Positions 1-8,703 of a DNA stretch of 47,799 bases are shown here, piece after piece. Source of the DNA: BOG-908 sp964244615 (GTDB taxonomy: Bacteria; Pseudomonadota; Alphaproteobacteria; Acetobacterales; Acetobacteraceae); NCBI GenBank assembly GCA_964244615.1, contig CAXTJP010000014.1:1-47799 (forward strand). The letters run 5' to 3'. The first letter of the stretch is position 1, and each line of letters opens with the position of its first letter. A model generated the notes under the pieces. That model had not been told where the DNA came from. It searched no databases and worked only from the letters and a program-made list of their open reading frames with translations. The position numbers and the translations under genes are program-made.

Positions 1-407
1 TCCTGGCCCTGTCGCGCAACATCCCCCGCGCCAACGACAGCCTCAAGGCCGGCACCGTGGTGCTCAGCAGCGACCGCGACGTGCGCGCGCTCAACGCCCT
101 GCATCGCGGCCGCAACAAGCCAACCAACGTGCTGACCTTCGAAGGCGCCCGCGTCGCCCACACGCACGCCGGCTTCCTCGGCGGCGACATCGTCCTGGCC
201 CTCGGCACCGTCCGGCGCGAGGCCGCCGCCGCCCACCGCTCCGCCGCCCACCACCTCGCCCACCTCGTCGTGCACGGCGCCCTGCACCTGCGCGGCCACG
301 ACCACGTCAGCGTGGGCGACGCACGACGCATGGAGATGGCCGAGGCCCGCGCCCTGCACCGCATCGGCATCCCCAACCCCTGGCGCCAGACCCCCGGCAC
401 GCCATGA
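1..407 (+). CDS. ybeY: Endoribonuclease YbeY, 3' part (5' end outside window)
   Basis: This is a single-strand RNA endonuclease of the UPF0054 family that acts in 16S rRNA 3'-end maturation and ribosome quality control. The reading frame is open from base 3 to the stop at 405-407, so the true start lies upstream of the window. The motif NKPTNVLTFE and the zinc signature HGALHLRGHDH (three metal-binding histidines) are diagnostic. The stop overlaps the start of the next gene (ATGA at 404-407), so the pair is translationally coupled, as in the usual alphaproteobacterial phoH-ybeY-corC order. Confidence 0.93.
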   Translation, partial: LALSRNIPRANDSLKAGTVVLSSDRDVRALNALHRGRNKPTNVLTFEGARVAHTHAGFLGGDIVLALGTVRREAAAAHRSAAHHLAHLVVHGALHLRGHDHVSVGDARRMEMAEARALHRIGIPNPWRQTPGTP

Positions 408-1285
408 GCGACGCGTCAGGCGCCACCCTGCTCGACCGCATCGGCAGCCTGCTCGGCAACCGCACACGCAGGCGGGGCCAGGATGTGCGCCACTCCATCG
501 CCGAGCTGGTCCAGGAAGCCGCCGACGCCGGCGACAGCGAGGGCGAAACCCCCGAGCTCGACCGCCAGGAACGCGCGCTGATCGCCAACGTCCTGCGCCT
601 GCGCGGCAAGACCGCCGACGACGTGATGGTGCCGCGCGCCGACATCGTCGCCATGCCCGCCGACCTCACCTGGGAACAGGCCGTCGAGCTGATCCGCCGC
701 GAAGGCCACTCCCGCATGCCGGTCTACCGCGAACAGCTCGACGACATCGCCGGCATGATCCACATCAAGGACGTCTTCGCCCATTCCGGCCAGCCCGAAA
801 CGTTCCAGCTCGAAACCATCCTGCGCAAACCCCTGATGGTTGCCCCGCAGATGCCGGTGCTCGACCTGCTGCTGCAGATGCGCACCGCCCGCATCCACCT
901 CGCCCTCGTCGTGGACGAGTACGGCGGCATCGACGGCCTGCTCACCATCGAGGACCTCGTCGAGACCATCACCGGCGACATCGCCGACGAACACGACGAA
1001 CCCGACCTCCCCCACATCACCGAACGCCCCGACGGCACCTTCGACCTCGACGCCCGCCTTCCCGTCGAAGCCTACGAGGAACGCTTCGGCCCAGTCCTGA
1101 CCGAAGAAGAACGGGACTCCGACATCGACACGATCGGCGGCCTCGTGTTCACCCTCGCCGGCCGCGTCCCCGCCCGCGGCGAAGTCATCACCCACCCGAA
1201 CGGCACCGCCTTCCGCGTGCTGGAGGCCGATGCGCGTCGGATACGGCGCCTGCGGGCGAAGCTGCCGGTCGCCGCTGCTGTTTAG
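404..1285 (+). CDS. CorC/HlyC-family CBS-domain protein
   Basis: This 293-residue protein has a short N-terminal region, two CBS domains (about residues 70-130 and 140-195) and a C-terminal CorC_HlyC domain (about 210-285). CBS motifs such as VMVPRADI and VVDEYGGIDGLLT are clear. The family, named for CorC of Salmonella, is linked to magnesium/cobalt efflux or to regulation of transport. There is no DUF21 membrane domain, so it is the short cytosolic CorC type. It is coupled to ybeY by ATGA. lnt, which often follows corC, is absent here; a repeat-rich spacer follows instead. The exact substrate is unknown. Confidence 0.9.
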   Translation: MSDASGATLLDRIGSLLGNRTRRRGQDVRHSIAELVQEAADAGDSEGETPELDRQERALIANVLRLRGKTADDVMVPRADIVAMPADLTWEQAVELIRREGHSRMPVYREQLDDIAGMIHIKDVFAHSGQPETFQLETILRKPLMVAPQMPVLDLLLQMRTARIHLALVVDEYGGIDGLLTIEDLVETITGDIADEHDEPDLPHITERPDGTFDLDARLPVEAYEERFGPVLTEEERDSDIDTIGGLVFTLAGRVPARGEVITHPNGTAFRVLEADARRIRRLRAKLPVAAAV

Positions 1286-1295
1286 TGAGGAAGAA

Positions 1296-1341
1296 AAGAA
1301 GGCCTTCTTTCTTGAAAGAAAGAAGCAAAGAACTTCTGTTC
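1296..1341 (+). repeat. Low-GC palindromic dispersed repeat, copy 1
   Basis: An A/G-rich stretch begins 10 bases after the corC stop. It is centred on the perfect palindrome AAGAAGGCCTTCTT (1296-1309) and runs on through TGAAAG and AAGCAAAGA to TTC..GTTC. A second copy lies just 3' of phoB (35154-35210) and matches this one when each is read in the sense of its upstream gene. The base composition is sharply lower in GC than the surroundings. It could act as a transcription terminator or be a dispersed non-autonomous element. The repeat is seen directly; the function is inferred. Confidence 0.75.
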
Positions 1342-1356
1342 TTTTCATACTCAACT

Positions 1357-1430
1357 GGGGTGTTCGTCAACTCGGCGTGGAGTTGGCCCACGCCGCCGGC
1401 CCGAGTTTTCGCAACTTCGACGAACACCCC
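1357..1430. repeat. 74-nt nested inverted repeat
   Basis: The outer arms GGGGTGTTCGTC (1357-1368) and GACGAACACCCC (1419-1430) are perfectly complementary over 12 bp. Inside them AACTCGG (1369-1375) pairs with CCGAGTT (1401-1407), and GGCGTGG (1374-1380) can pair with CCACGCC (1388-1394). The whole would fold into a long hairpin. It directly follows the low-GC repeat and may be part of the same composite element. Confidence 0.7.
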
Positions 1431-1620
1431 CATCGCACCTTGCCCGAACCGCAGGGCCGCACCGCCGGTGTGGCGCCCGGCCGCCATCGACAAGCGGGCG
1501 CCGGCCACGATATCTCCGACCAGGCCGGCAGACATTACGACGGCCGCCGAGTCCGCAACAGGGTGGCCCATGGATCACAGAACGGCGCCGGCGCTGCACG
1601 CCCCGGTCGAAGCGCGTTGA

Positions 1621-2337
1621 ATGCACGTCGCGCTGTTCATCACCTGCTTCAACGACGCGCTGTTCCCGCAGACCGGCCAGGCCGCCGTCCGCGTGCTCGA
1701 ACGCCTCGGCCACATCGTCACCTTCGACCCGCACCAGACCTGCTGCGGCCAGATGCACAGCAACGCCGGCTACCCGGCCGAGGCGCTCACCCTGGTGCGC
1801 CGCTTCGTGGACGTGTTCCGCGACGCCGAACAGGTGGTCGTACCCTCCACCTCCTGCACCACCACCATACGCATCCAGTACCCGCGTCTCGCCGCCGACG
1901 ACCCGGCCCTGCTGCGCGAGGTCGAGGCGCTGATCCCACGCGTATCCGAGTTCACCGAGTTCCTGACCCCCGAACAGATCGAGGCGCTGGGCGCCTACTA
2001 CCCGCACCGCGTCACCTACCACGCCTCCTGCAACGCGCTCCGCGGCCTCAGGCTCGGCACCGCCCCGGTGGCCCTGCTGCGCGCCGTGCGCGGCCTCGAC
2101 CTCGTGGACCTGCCGGCACTGGAAGAATGCTGCGGCTTCGGCGGCACCTTCGCGGTCAAGAACGGCGAAGTCTCCACCGCCATGCTGACCGACAAGATGC
2201 GCGCCGTGCTCGCCACCGGCGCCGAAGTGGTCACCGCCGGCGACAACTCCTGCCTCATGCACATCGCCGGCGGCCTCTCGCGCCTGCGCGCCGGCGTGCG
2301 CGCCATGCACATCGCCGAAATCCTAGCCTGCACATGA
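1621..2337 (+). CDS. lutA: Lactate utilisation protein A, Fe-S oxidoreductase
   Basis: This 238-residue LutA/YkgE-type protein is part of the LutABC complex that oxidises L-lactate to pyruvate. It carries two cysteine-rich CCG domains: CCGQMHSNAGY with downstream STSC in the N half, and YHASC with EECCGFGGTF in the C half, which in this family ligate a [4Fe-4S] cluster. It starts at ATG immediately after a TGA of an unrelated frame. The ribosome-binding site is weak. Its stop overlaps the start of lutB (ATGA at 2334-2337), so the three lut genes form one coupled operon. No lactate permease or LutR-type regulator is adjacent. Confidence 0.93.
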   Translation: MHVALFITCFNDALFPQTGQAAVRVLERLGHIVTFDPHQTCCGQMHSNAGYPAEALTLVRRFVDVFRDAEQVVVPSTSCTTTIRIQYPRLAADDPALLREVEALIPRVSEFTEFLTPEQIEALGAYYPHRVTYHASCNALRGLRLGTAPVALLRAVRGLDLVDLPALEECCGFGGTFAVKNGEVSTAMLTDKMRAVLATGAEVVTAGDNSCLMHIAGGLSRLRAGVRAMHIAEILACT

Positions 2338-3734
2338 AGGACACCTCGTTCCCGGCACTCGCCCACGCCGAGCTGCGCAACACCCAGCTCCGACGCAACA
2401 TCCGCCGCGCCACCACCACCATCCGCGCCCGCACCGCGCGCGTCACCGCCGAGCTGCCGGATTGGGAGGCGCTCCGCAGCGCCGGCCAGGCGATCAAGGC
2501 GGCCACGCTGCACGATCTGGACACGCATTTGCTGCTGCTCGAGGAACGCGTCACCGAGGCCGGCGGCACCGTGCACTGGGCGCGCGACGCCGAGGAAGCG
2601 CGCGAGATCATCGTCAACATCGCCCGCCGCCACGGCGCGCAGCGCGTGGTCAAGATCAAGTCGATGACCACCGACGAGATCGACCTGAACCCGGCCATGC
2701 AGGCCGCCGGGATCGACCCGATCGAGACCGACCTCGCCGACATGATCGTGCAGCTCGCGCACGACACGCCGAGCCACATCCTGGTCCCCGCCATCCACCG
2801 CAACCGCGCCGAGATCCAGGCCCTGTTCGAGGACTCCTTCGACCAGGGCAAGCTGAACGACAAGCCGACCGACCTCACCGCGGCGGCAAGGCGCTACCTG
2901 CGCGAGAAATTCCTCAACACCGAGGTCGCCATCTCCGGCGCCAACTTCGCCATCGCCGAGACCGGCACCGTCGGCGTGGTCGAAAGCGAGGGCAACGGCC
3001 GCATGTGCCTGACCCTGCCGCGCGTGCTCGTCTCGCTGATGGGCATCGAAAAGGTGCTGCCGCGTTTCGCCGACCTCGAGGTGTTCCTGCAGCTGCTGCC
3101 GCGCGCCGCCACCGGCGAACGGATGAACCCCTACACGTCGCTGTGGACCGGCCTGCGCGAGGGCGACGGCCCGCAGGAGTTCCACCTGGTGCTGCTGGAT
3201 AACGGCCGCACCAGGATCCTGGCCGACCAGGCCGCGCGCGAGACGCTGCACTGCATACGCTGCTCGCGCTGCCTCAACGTCTGCCCGGTCTACGAACGCA
3301 CCGGCGGCCACGCCTACAACTCGATGTATCAGGGCCCGATCGGCGCCATCCTCACGCCGCAGCTGCGCGGCTTCGACGCGGCCGGCTCCCTCCCCTTCGC
3401 CTCCACCCTGTGCGGCGCGTGCCTCGAAGTCTGCCCCGTCAAGATCGACATCCCGCGCATCCTCGTGCACCTGCGCGCCGGCGCGGTCGCCCAGCGCCGC
3501 GCCACCCACACGCTCGATGCGGAGACGCTGGCCATGCAGGCCGTGCTGTGGCTGTTCGGCGGCCAGAACCGCATGCGCCTAGCCCGGCATCTGGGCCGCA
3601 TCGCGCAACGCCTCGTGGCGCATGACGGCGTGATCTCCCGCATGCCGGGGCCGCTGGCCGCCTGGACCGACGCACGCGACTTCCCGCAATTGCCCGAGCG
3701 CAGCTTCCGCGACTGGTGGAAGACACGACCATGA
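2334..3734 (+). CDS. lutB: Lactate utilisation protein B, iron-sulfur protein
   Basis: This 466-residue LutB subunit of the L-lactate oxidation complex has an N-terminal LUD-type domain (about residues 60-290; motif AETGTVGVVESEGNGR) and two ferredoxin-like cluster motifs, CIRCSRCLNVCP and CGACLEVCP, near residues 305-370. A C-terminal domain rich in Arg and Trp follows. The start at 2334 is chosen because it overlaps the lutA stop; a longer open frame upstream lies inside lutA and is not real. The stop overlaps the lutC start. Length and domain order are normal for the family. Confidence 0.93.
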   Translation: MKDTSFPALAHAELRNTQLRRNIRRATTTIRARTARVTAELPDWEALRSAGQAIKAATLHDLDTHLLLLEERVTEAGGTVHWARDAEEAREIIVNIARRHGAQRVVKIKSMTTDEIDLNPAMQAAGIDPIETDLADMIVQLAHDTPSHILVPAIHRNRAEIQALFEDSFDQGKLNDKPTDLTAAARRYLREKFLNTEVAISGANFAIAETGTVGVVESEGNGRMCLTLPRVLVSLMGIEKVLPRFADLEVFLQLLPRAATGERMNPYTSLWTGLREGDGPQEFHLVLLDNGRTRILADQAARETLHCIRCSRCLNVCPVYERTGGHAYNSMYQGPIGAILTPQLRGFDAAGSLPFASTLCGACLEVCPVKIDIPRILVHLRAGAVAQRRATHTLDAETLAMQAVLWLFGGQNRMRLARHLGRIAQRLVAHDGVISRMPGPLAAWTDARDFPQLPERSFRDWWKTRP

Positions 3735-4354
3735 GCGCGCGTGACGAGATCATCGCCCGCATTCGCGCCGCCCGCGGCGTCGCGCCCGCGCCGCACATCC
3801 CCGCCTACCGGCACCGTTGGGAGGCGACGCGGCCCGAGATCGTCGCCCGCTTCGTCGAACGCCTGGCCGACTACCATGTGACCGTGCTGCGCGCCCGCGG
3901 CGACGCCGACATCGCCTCCGTCGCCGCGTCGCAGCTGGCCGCGCGCGGCATCGCCTCCCTGGTCATCCCCGCCGACATGCCCGCGTCGTGGCGTCCACAC
4001 GCCCCGGCCCCGCGCGAGGATGTCGGGCTCAGCTTCGCCGACCTCGACGCGGCAGAGGGTGCGATGACCGGCAGCCTGCTGGGCGTGGCCGAGACCGGCA
4101 CGGTGGTGCTCGATGCCGGCCAGGGCCAGGGCCGCCGCGCCCTGACGCTGCTGCCGGACTATCACCTCTGCGTCGTGCGCGAACTCAGCGTCGTCGGCAT
4201 CATGCCCGAGGCGATCGCGGCGCTGCACGCACGCGTGGCGCACGGCGCGCCGATCACCTTCTTCAGCGGCCCCTCCGCCACCGCGGACATCGAGCTCGAC
4301 CGGGTCGAGGGCGTGCACGGCCCACGCACGCTCGACGTGATCCTGGTCGCTTGA
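3731..4354 (+). CDS. lutC: Lactate utilisation protein C (LUD domain)
   Basis: This 207-residue LutC protein consists of one LUD domain. The motif VAETGTVVLD near residue 115 mirrors the AETGTV motif of LutB, as expected for this family. The ATG at 3731 overlaps the lutB stop (ATGA) and is preferred over an in-frame GTG 15 bases upstream. It completes the lutABC operon. A lipoprotein hydrolase begins three bases after its stop and is probably co-transcribed. Confidence 0.9.
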   Translation: MSARDEIIARIRAARGVAPAPHIPAYRHRWEATRPEIVARFVERLADYHVTVLRARGDADIASVAASQLAARGIASLVIPADMPASWRPHAPAPREDVGLSFADLDAAEGAMTGSLLGVAETGTVVLDAGQGQGRRALTLLPDYHLCVVRELSVVGIMPEAIAALHARVAHGAPITFFSGPSATADIELDRVEGVHGPRTLDVILVA

Positions 4355-4356
4355 AG

Positions 4357-5199
4357 ATGCGATCCAGGCTTGCTCTGGCAACAACGATGGCGCTGGCGGC
4401 CTGCTCCCCCGCCAAGCTGCTGAACGCCACCATCTCGCGCGCCGGCCTGACCATCACCCACGACGTCGCCTACGGCCCGAACCCGCGCGAAAGGCTCGAC
4501 ATCTACCGGCCGTCGGCCGCCGGCCCCGCCCCGGTGATCGTGTTCCTCTACGGCGGCGCCTGGAACAGCGGCAGCAAGGCCACCTACCCCTTCGTCGCGG
4601 CCACACTGGCCCGACGCGGCAACGTGGTGGTGGTGCCGGACTACCGGCTGTACCCGGCGGTGCGCTACCCGGCCTTCCTGCAGGACTGTGCACAGGCCGT
4701 CGCCTGGGCGTCGGCCCACATGGCGCAGCTCGGCGGCGATCCGGCCCGGCTGTTCCTGATGGGCCACTCCGCCGGCGCCTACAACGCCGTCATGCTCGGG
4801 CTGGACGCCGGCCTGCTGCAAGCCGCCGGCACCTCGCGCGACCGGCTGGCCGGCGTGATCGGCCTCGCCGGCCCCTACGACTTCCTGCCGATGACCGGCG
4901 CCGACACCCGCGCCGTGTTCGGCCCCGCCGCCAACGACCCGCGAACCCAGCCAATCACCCACGTGGACGGCCACGCGCCGCCACTGCTGCTGCTCGCCGG
5001 CAGCGCCGACGAGACGGTCCGCCCGCGCAACACCCTCTCGCTCGCCGCCCGCGTGCGCGCGTCGGGCGGCGCGGTGCAAAGCCGCATCTACCCCGGCGTC
5101 GGCCATGTCGGCCTGGTCATCGCCATCGCCCCGTTGTTCCAGGGCAAGGCGCCGGTTCTCGACGACGTCGAAGCCTTCGTGCAGGCGTCCGGCCACTGA
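4357..5199 (+). CDS. Alpha/beta hydrolase (carboxylesterase-like lipoprotein)
   Basis: This 280-residue esterase is of the BD-FAE/carboxylesterase type. It starts with a signal sequence ending in the lipobox LAAC (Cys16), so it is probably a lipoprotein. The oxyanion motif is YGGAW (near residue 65), the nucleophile elbow is GHSAG (Ser138), the acid is probably the Asp of GSADETV, and the histidine lies in GVGHVG near the C-terminus. The start is ATG 4357, two bases after the lutC stop. The substrate is unknown. The distance to hpnN is 61 bp, so it may lie on the same transcript as both lut and hpnN. Confidence 0.87.
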   Translation: MRSRLALATTMALAACSPAKLLNATISRAGLTITHDVAYGPNPRERLDIYRPSAAGPAPVIVFLYGGAWNSGSKATYPFVAATLARRGNVVVVPDYRLYPAVRYPAFLQDCAQAVAWASAHMAQLGGDPARLFLMGHSAGAYNAVMLGLDAGLLQAAGTSRDRLAGVIGLAGPYDFLPMTGADTRAVFGPAANDPRTQPITHVDGHAPPLLLLAGSADETVRPRNTLSLAARVRASGGAVQSRIYPGVGHVGLVIAIAPLFQGKAPVLDDVEAFVQASGH

Positions 5200-5260
5200 C
5201 GCCCAGGGTGTCCTGGCCGGGATGTTCGGGTATCAGGGCGGCCACATTGAAGGCCGCCCC

Positions 5261-7876
5261 ATGACCATCGCCGGCGCCGTGCGCGCCATCCTGCCGCGCC
5301 TCGTCCATCTCTGCAGCTGCCGGCGCTTTGCCACCATGGCCGGCGCACTGCTGCTGGCCGCACTCAGCCTCTACGCCGCCGCCCACCGCCTCGGCGTCAC
5401 CACCGACACCAGCCGCATGTTCGCGGCCTCGCTCCCCTGGAAGCAGAACAGCGACGCCCTGACCGCCGCCTTTCCGCAGAACGACGGCCTGCTGGTGGCC
5501 GTGGTCGACGGCCGCATCCCCGAGGAGGCCGAAGCCACCGCCGCGGCACTGGCCGCCTCGTTGCGCGCGCAGCCGAAGCTGTTCCACGCCGTCATCCAGC
5601 CGGACAGCTCGGACTACCTGCAGCGCAACGCCTTTCTGCTGATCGACACGAAGTCGCTGACCGACCTGCTGGACCGCACGGTCGATGCGCAGCCTTTCCT
5701 CGGCCAGCTCGTGGCGGACCCGAGCTTGCGCGGCCTGTTCGCCGCCCTCACGCTGGTGGCCGAAGGGGCCGAGCGCGGCCTTGGCGCCGCCGGCCTCGCA
5801 CCCGCGATGGCGCAGTTCCACGCCGCCCTGTCGCAGGCGGCGGACGGCCATGCCGCGCCGCTGTCGTGGGAGAACCTGCTGGCCGGGCCGCTCGCCGCGC
5901 AGGCCGGACGCTACCGCTTCGTCACCGTCAAGCCGACGCTGGATTACGGTGCGCTGCAGCCGGGCGGTGCCGCCGGCGCCGCCATGCGCGCCGCCGCCGC
6001 ACGCCTGCCCTACGTGCAATCCGGCCAGGCGCGGGTACGCATCACCGGCTCGGTGGCGCTCGACGACGAGGAGTTCTCCTCCGTCGCCCAGGGTGCCGCC
6101 ATCGGCCTCGGCGGCAGCTTCCTGCTCGTCATCGTCTGGCTGTTCGCCGCGGTCCGCTCCTGGCGGCTGGTCATCGCCATCGCCTCCACGCTCATCCTCG
6201 GCCTGGTGCTCACAACCGGCTTTGCGGCGGTCGCGGTCGGCACGCTGAACCTGATCTCTGTCGCCTTCGCCATCCTGTTCGTGGGCATCGCGGTCGACTT
6301 CGCCATCCAGTTCACCGTCCGGTTCCGCGAACGCCGGCACAACCACCCCGAGCTGATCGAGGCGCTGGCCGAGACCGGCCGCGGCTCAGGCGCGCAGGTC
6401 CTGGTGGCGGCGCTCGCCACCGCCAGCGGCTTCCTCGCTTTCACCCCCACCAACTTCGTGGGCGTGGCCCAGCTCGGCGTGATCGCCGGCGGCGGCATGC
6501 TGATCGCGTTCCTCTGCACGCTCACCATCCTGCCCGCACTTCTGGTGCAGGTCCGTCCGCGGCGCGAAAAGAAGGAGGTGGGCGTGATGGCGCTTCGCCG
6601 CCTGGAGCCGATCGTCAAGCGGCTGCACTGGCCGATCCTGGCCGGGTTCGGCCTGCTGGCGCTGGCCGGCGCCGCCCTGACCCCGCGCATCCCGTTCGAC
6701 GGCGACCCGCTGCACACCAAGAACCAGCACACCGAGGCGGTCACCACGCTGGACGACCTGATGGACGAGCCGCTGACCAACCCCTACACGGCCGAGGCAC
6801 TGCTGCCCTCGCTGGACGCGGTGCGCGCCATCACCCCCAAGCTGCAGGCGCTGCACAGCGTCCAGGACGTGCTCTCGCTGAACAGCTTTTTGCCGGACGA
6901 CCAGGCGGCCAAGCTGGCCGCCATCGCGGACGCGTCGTCCGTACTGGCCCCCACGCTCACCCCGCCCACCTCGCCGCCACCGGCGACACCGGCCGATTTG
7001 CGGCGCGCGACCCGGGCGCTGGACGCCAGGCTGCACCAGGTCGCGCCCAAGCTCGCCGCGGCCGACCCGCTGCGCGCCATCACCGCCGACCTCGACCGCC
7101 TGCAGGACGCACCCGACACCACCCTCGCGGCAGCGGGCGACGCTCTGGTCCGGTTCCTGCCGGTGCAGCTCGAACGCCTGCGCACGGCGCTGGCCGCCCG
7201 TCCCGTCATCGAGGCGGAGATACCCGCCGAGCTGCGTCGCGACTGGATGCTGCCGGACGGCCGCGCGCGCATACAGGTCCTGCCGAAGCGCGGGGTCAAC
7301 AGCAGCAAATCCATCCGCCATTTCGTGGCCGAGGTGCAGCCGGTGATGCCGCAGGCTACCGGCTCGGCAGTCTGGATCGTGCAGAGCGCACGCACCATCG
7401 TCGGTGCGTTCCGCATCGCCGCTGCCAGCGCCTTGCTGGCCATCGCCTTGATCCTGGCGGTGGCATTGCGTCGGGTGCTGGACGTGGTGCTGGTGATGAC
7501 CCCGCTGCTCGTCTCCGCCCTGCTGACCGTGCTGGTCCTGATGGCAGCGCATATCAGCCTGAACTTTGCCAACATCATCGCGCTGCCGCTGCTGCTCGGC
7601 GTCGGCGTGTCCTTCAACATCTACTTCGTGATGAACTGGCGCGCCGGCATCACGCGCTTCCTGGGGTCGGCCACGGCGCGCGCGGTGATCTTCTCGGCGC
7701 TCACCACAGGCACGGCGTTCGGCTCGCTGGCGCTCTCGGCCCATCCGGGCACAGCCAGCATGGGGACGCTGCTGCTGATCAGCCTCGGCTGCACGGTGGC
7801 GACCACGCTGCTGTTCGTGCCGGCGCTGCTCGCGGTGGTGCCACGCCCGCACGTCGTCTTGGGAGGCACCGGTTGA
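5261..7876 (+). CDS. hpnN: Hopanoid transporter HpnN (RND family)
   Basis: This 871-residue RND-superfamily inner-membrane protein matches HpnN, which moves hopanoids from the cytoplasmic to the outer membrane. The N-terminal membrane segment (about residues 25-45) is followed by a large periplasmic domain, a first membrane bundle (about 275-435), a second periplasmic domain and a second bundle (about 715-865). In TM4 the motif VGIAVDFAIQF carries Asp346; the equivalent TM10 motif LLGVGVSFNIYF has Ser784 instead of an acidic residue. ATG 5261 is chosen because it opens just before the first membrane segment. The stop overlaps the TTG start of the next gene. Confidence 0.9.
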   Translation: MTIAGAVRAILPRLVHLCSCRRFATMAGALLLAALSLYAAAHRLGVTTDTSRMFAASLPWKQNSDALTAAFPQNDGLLVAVVDGRIPEEAEATAAALAASLRAQPKLFHAVIQPDSSDYLQRNAFLLIDTKSLTDLLDRTVDAQPFLGQLVADPSLRGLFAALTLVAEGAERGLGAAGLAPAMAQFHAALSQAADGHAAPLSWENLLAGPLAAQAGRYRFVTVKPTLDYGALQPGGAAGAAMRAAAARLPYVQSGQARVRITGSVALDDEEFSSVAQGAAIGLGGSFLLVIVWLFAAVRSWRLVIAIASTLILGLVLTTGFAAVAVGTLNLISVAFAILFVGIAVDFAIQFTVRFRERRHNHPELIEALAETGRGSGAQVLVAALATASGFLAFTPTNFVGVAQLGVIAGGGMLIAFLCTLTILPALLVQVRPRREKKEVGVMALRRLEPIVKRLHWPILAGFGLLALAGAALTPRIPFDGDPLHTKNQHTEAVTTLDDLMDEPLTNPYTAEALLPSLDAVRAITPKLQALHSVQDVLSLNSFLPDDQAAKLAAIADASSVLAPTLTPPTSPPPATPADLRRATRALDARLHQVAPKLAAADPLRAITADLDRLQDAPDTTLAAAGDALVRFLPVQLERLRTALAARPVIEAEIPAELRRDWMLPDGRARIQVLPKRGVNSSKSIRHFVAEVQPVMPQATGSAVWIVQSARTIVGAFRIAAASALLAIALILAVALRRVLDVVLVMTPLLVSALLTVLVLMAAHISLNFANIIALPLLLGVGVSFNIYFVMNWRAGITRFLGSATARAVIFSALTTGTAFGSLALSAHPGTASMGTLLLISLGCTVATTLLFVPALLAVVPRPHVVLGGTG

Positions 7877-8697
7877 GGCGCACAGGGCTGGCCGCGTTGA
7901 CAGCCGCGCTGCTGGTGACGACACGGGTTCCGGCCCGCGCCGACCCGCCAGGCCCGGGAGCGGCACCGGCAGCAGAGGATCTGATCAACCCGGACCGCCC
8001 CGGGATCGCCGATGGCAGCACCACCATCGGCCCCGACCACGTTCAGGCGGAGATCGGCTTCCAATACGAATACCATCGCGACGGCCAGGGCCATCTGCAG
8101 CTGTTCTTCGTGCCGACCCTGCTGCGGTTCGGCCTGTCGAAGGCCTGGGAGATACGGGTGGAGGGCAACGGCTACACCTGGCAGCGGACGAGCGCGGACG
8201 GACAGGCCACGGCGACCGACGGGTTTTCTCCCGCCTCGGTCGGGGTCAAATACCATTTCCTCGACGATGGCGGCCTGGCGCGGCCCTCGGTCGGCGCCAT
8301 CCTGCGCGTCTTTCCGCCCTCCGGCACGGGAGCGTTCCACAACAGGCGCACCACCGGCGACCTACGCCTGGTGGCCGACTGGAACTTCGCATCCGAGTGG
8401 TCGCTGAACCCCAACATCGGCGTTGCCCGCTACGAGGACGTGAACCAGCGTCCGGTAACACCTGGCCTGTTCGCAATGACGCTGAACTACAATCCGAGCC
8501 CGGCACTGAACCTGTTTGCCGACACCGGCATGCAGTCTGCCGAGACACATCGCGGCCGCGCCTCGGTCATCGTCGATGCCGGTACCGCCTATATCCTGGG
8601 TCGCGACGTGCAGCTCGATGCCAGCGTCGGCTGGGGTGCCGCCGGCACCACCCCACCGCGCCCGTTCGTGGCGGTCGGCATCAGCAGGCGCTTCTGA
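7873..8697 (+). CDS. Outer-membrane beta-barrel protein (PF13557-like transporter)
   Basis: This 274-residue protein has a Sec signal peptide (cleavage near ARA-DPP, residue 21) and alternating hydrophobic/aromatic strands typical of the MetA-pathway-of-phenol-degradation/transporter barrel family. The family-like N-terminal motif NPDRPGIADGSTTIGP and a C-terminal GISRRF ending in Phe support an outer-membrane barrel. It starts at TTG 7873, overlapping the hpnN stop (TTGA), with GGGAGG 7 bases upstream. The tight coupling to hpnN suggests a role in hopanoid or lipid placement in the outer membrane, but that is inference. Confidence 0.78.
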   Translation: MRRTGLAALTAALLVTTRVPARADPPGPGAAPAAEDLINPDRPGIADGSTTIGPDHVQAEIGFQYEYHRDGQGHLQLFFVPTLLRFGLSKAWEIRVEGNGYTWQRTSADGQATATDGFSPASVGVKYHFLDDGGLARPSVGAILRVFPPSGTGAFHNRRTTGDLRLVADWNFASEWSLNPNIGVARYEDVNQRPVTPGLFAMTLNYNPSPALNLFADTGMQSAETHRGRASVIVDAGTAYILGRDVQLDASVGWGAAGTTPPRPFVAVGISRRF

Positions 8698-8703
8698 CGG
8701 TGT

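Larger units (their letters stand above)
1286..1620. other. Non-coding spacer between corC and lutA
   Basis: This 335-bp stretch holds the low-GC repeat, the 74-nt nested hairpin and a further 8-bp inverted repeat, GGCGCCCG (1472-1479) with CGGGCGCC (1495-1502). Open frames cross it on both strands, but none resembles a known protein or has a convincing ribosome-binding site. The promoter of lutABC must lie here or in corC; I could not pick out clear -35/-10 boxes. Confidence 0.6.

Noticed and set aside
1188..1571. A 127-codon minus-strand frame across the corC 3' end and the repeat region
   Set aside because: It overlaps corC, crosses the low-GC repeat and hairpin, has no ribosome-binding site and no recognisable domain.
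2016..3509. Long 497-codon minus-strand frame opposite lutA/lutB
   Set aside because: It lies opposite well-supported genes and is a by-product of high GC; its composition is Gly/Ala/Val/Asp-rich without motifs.
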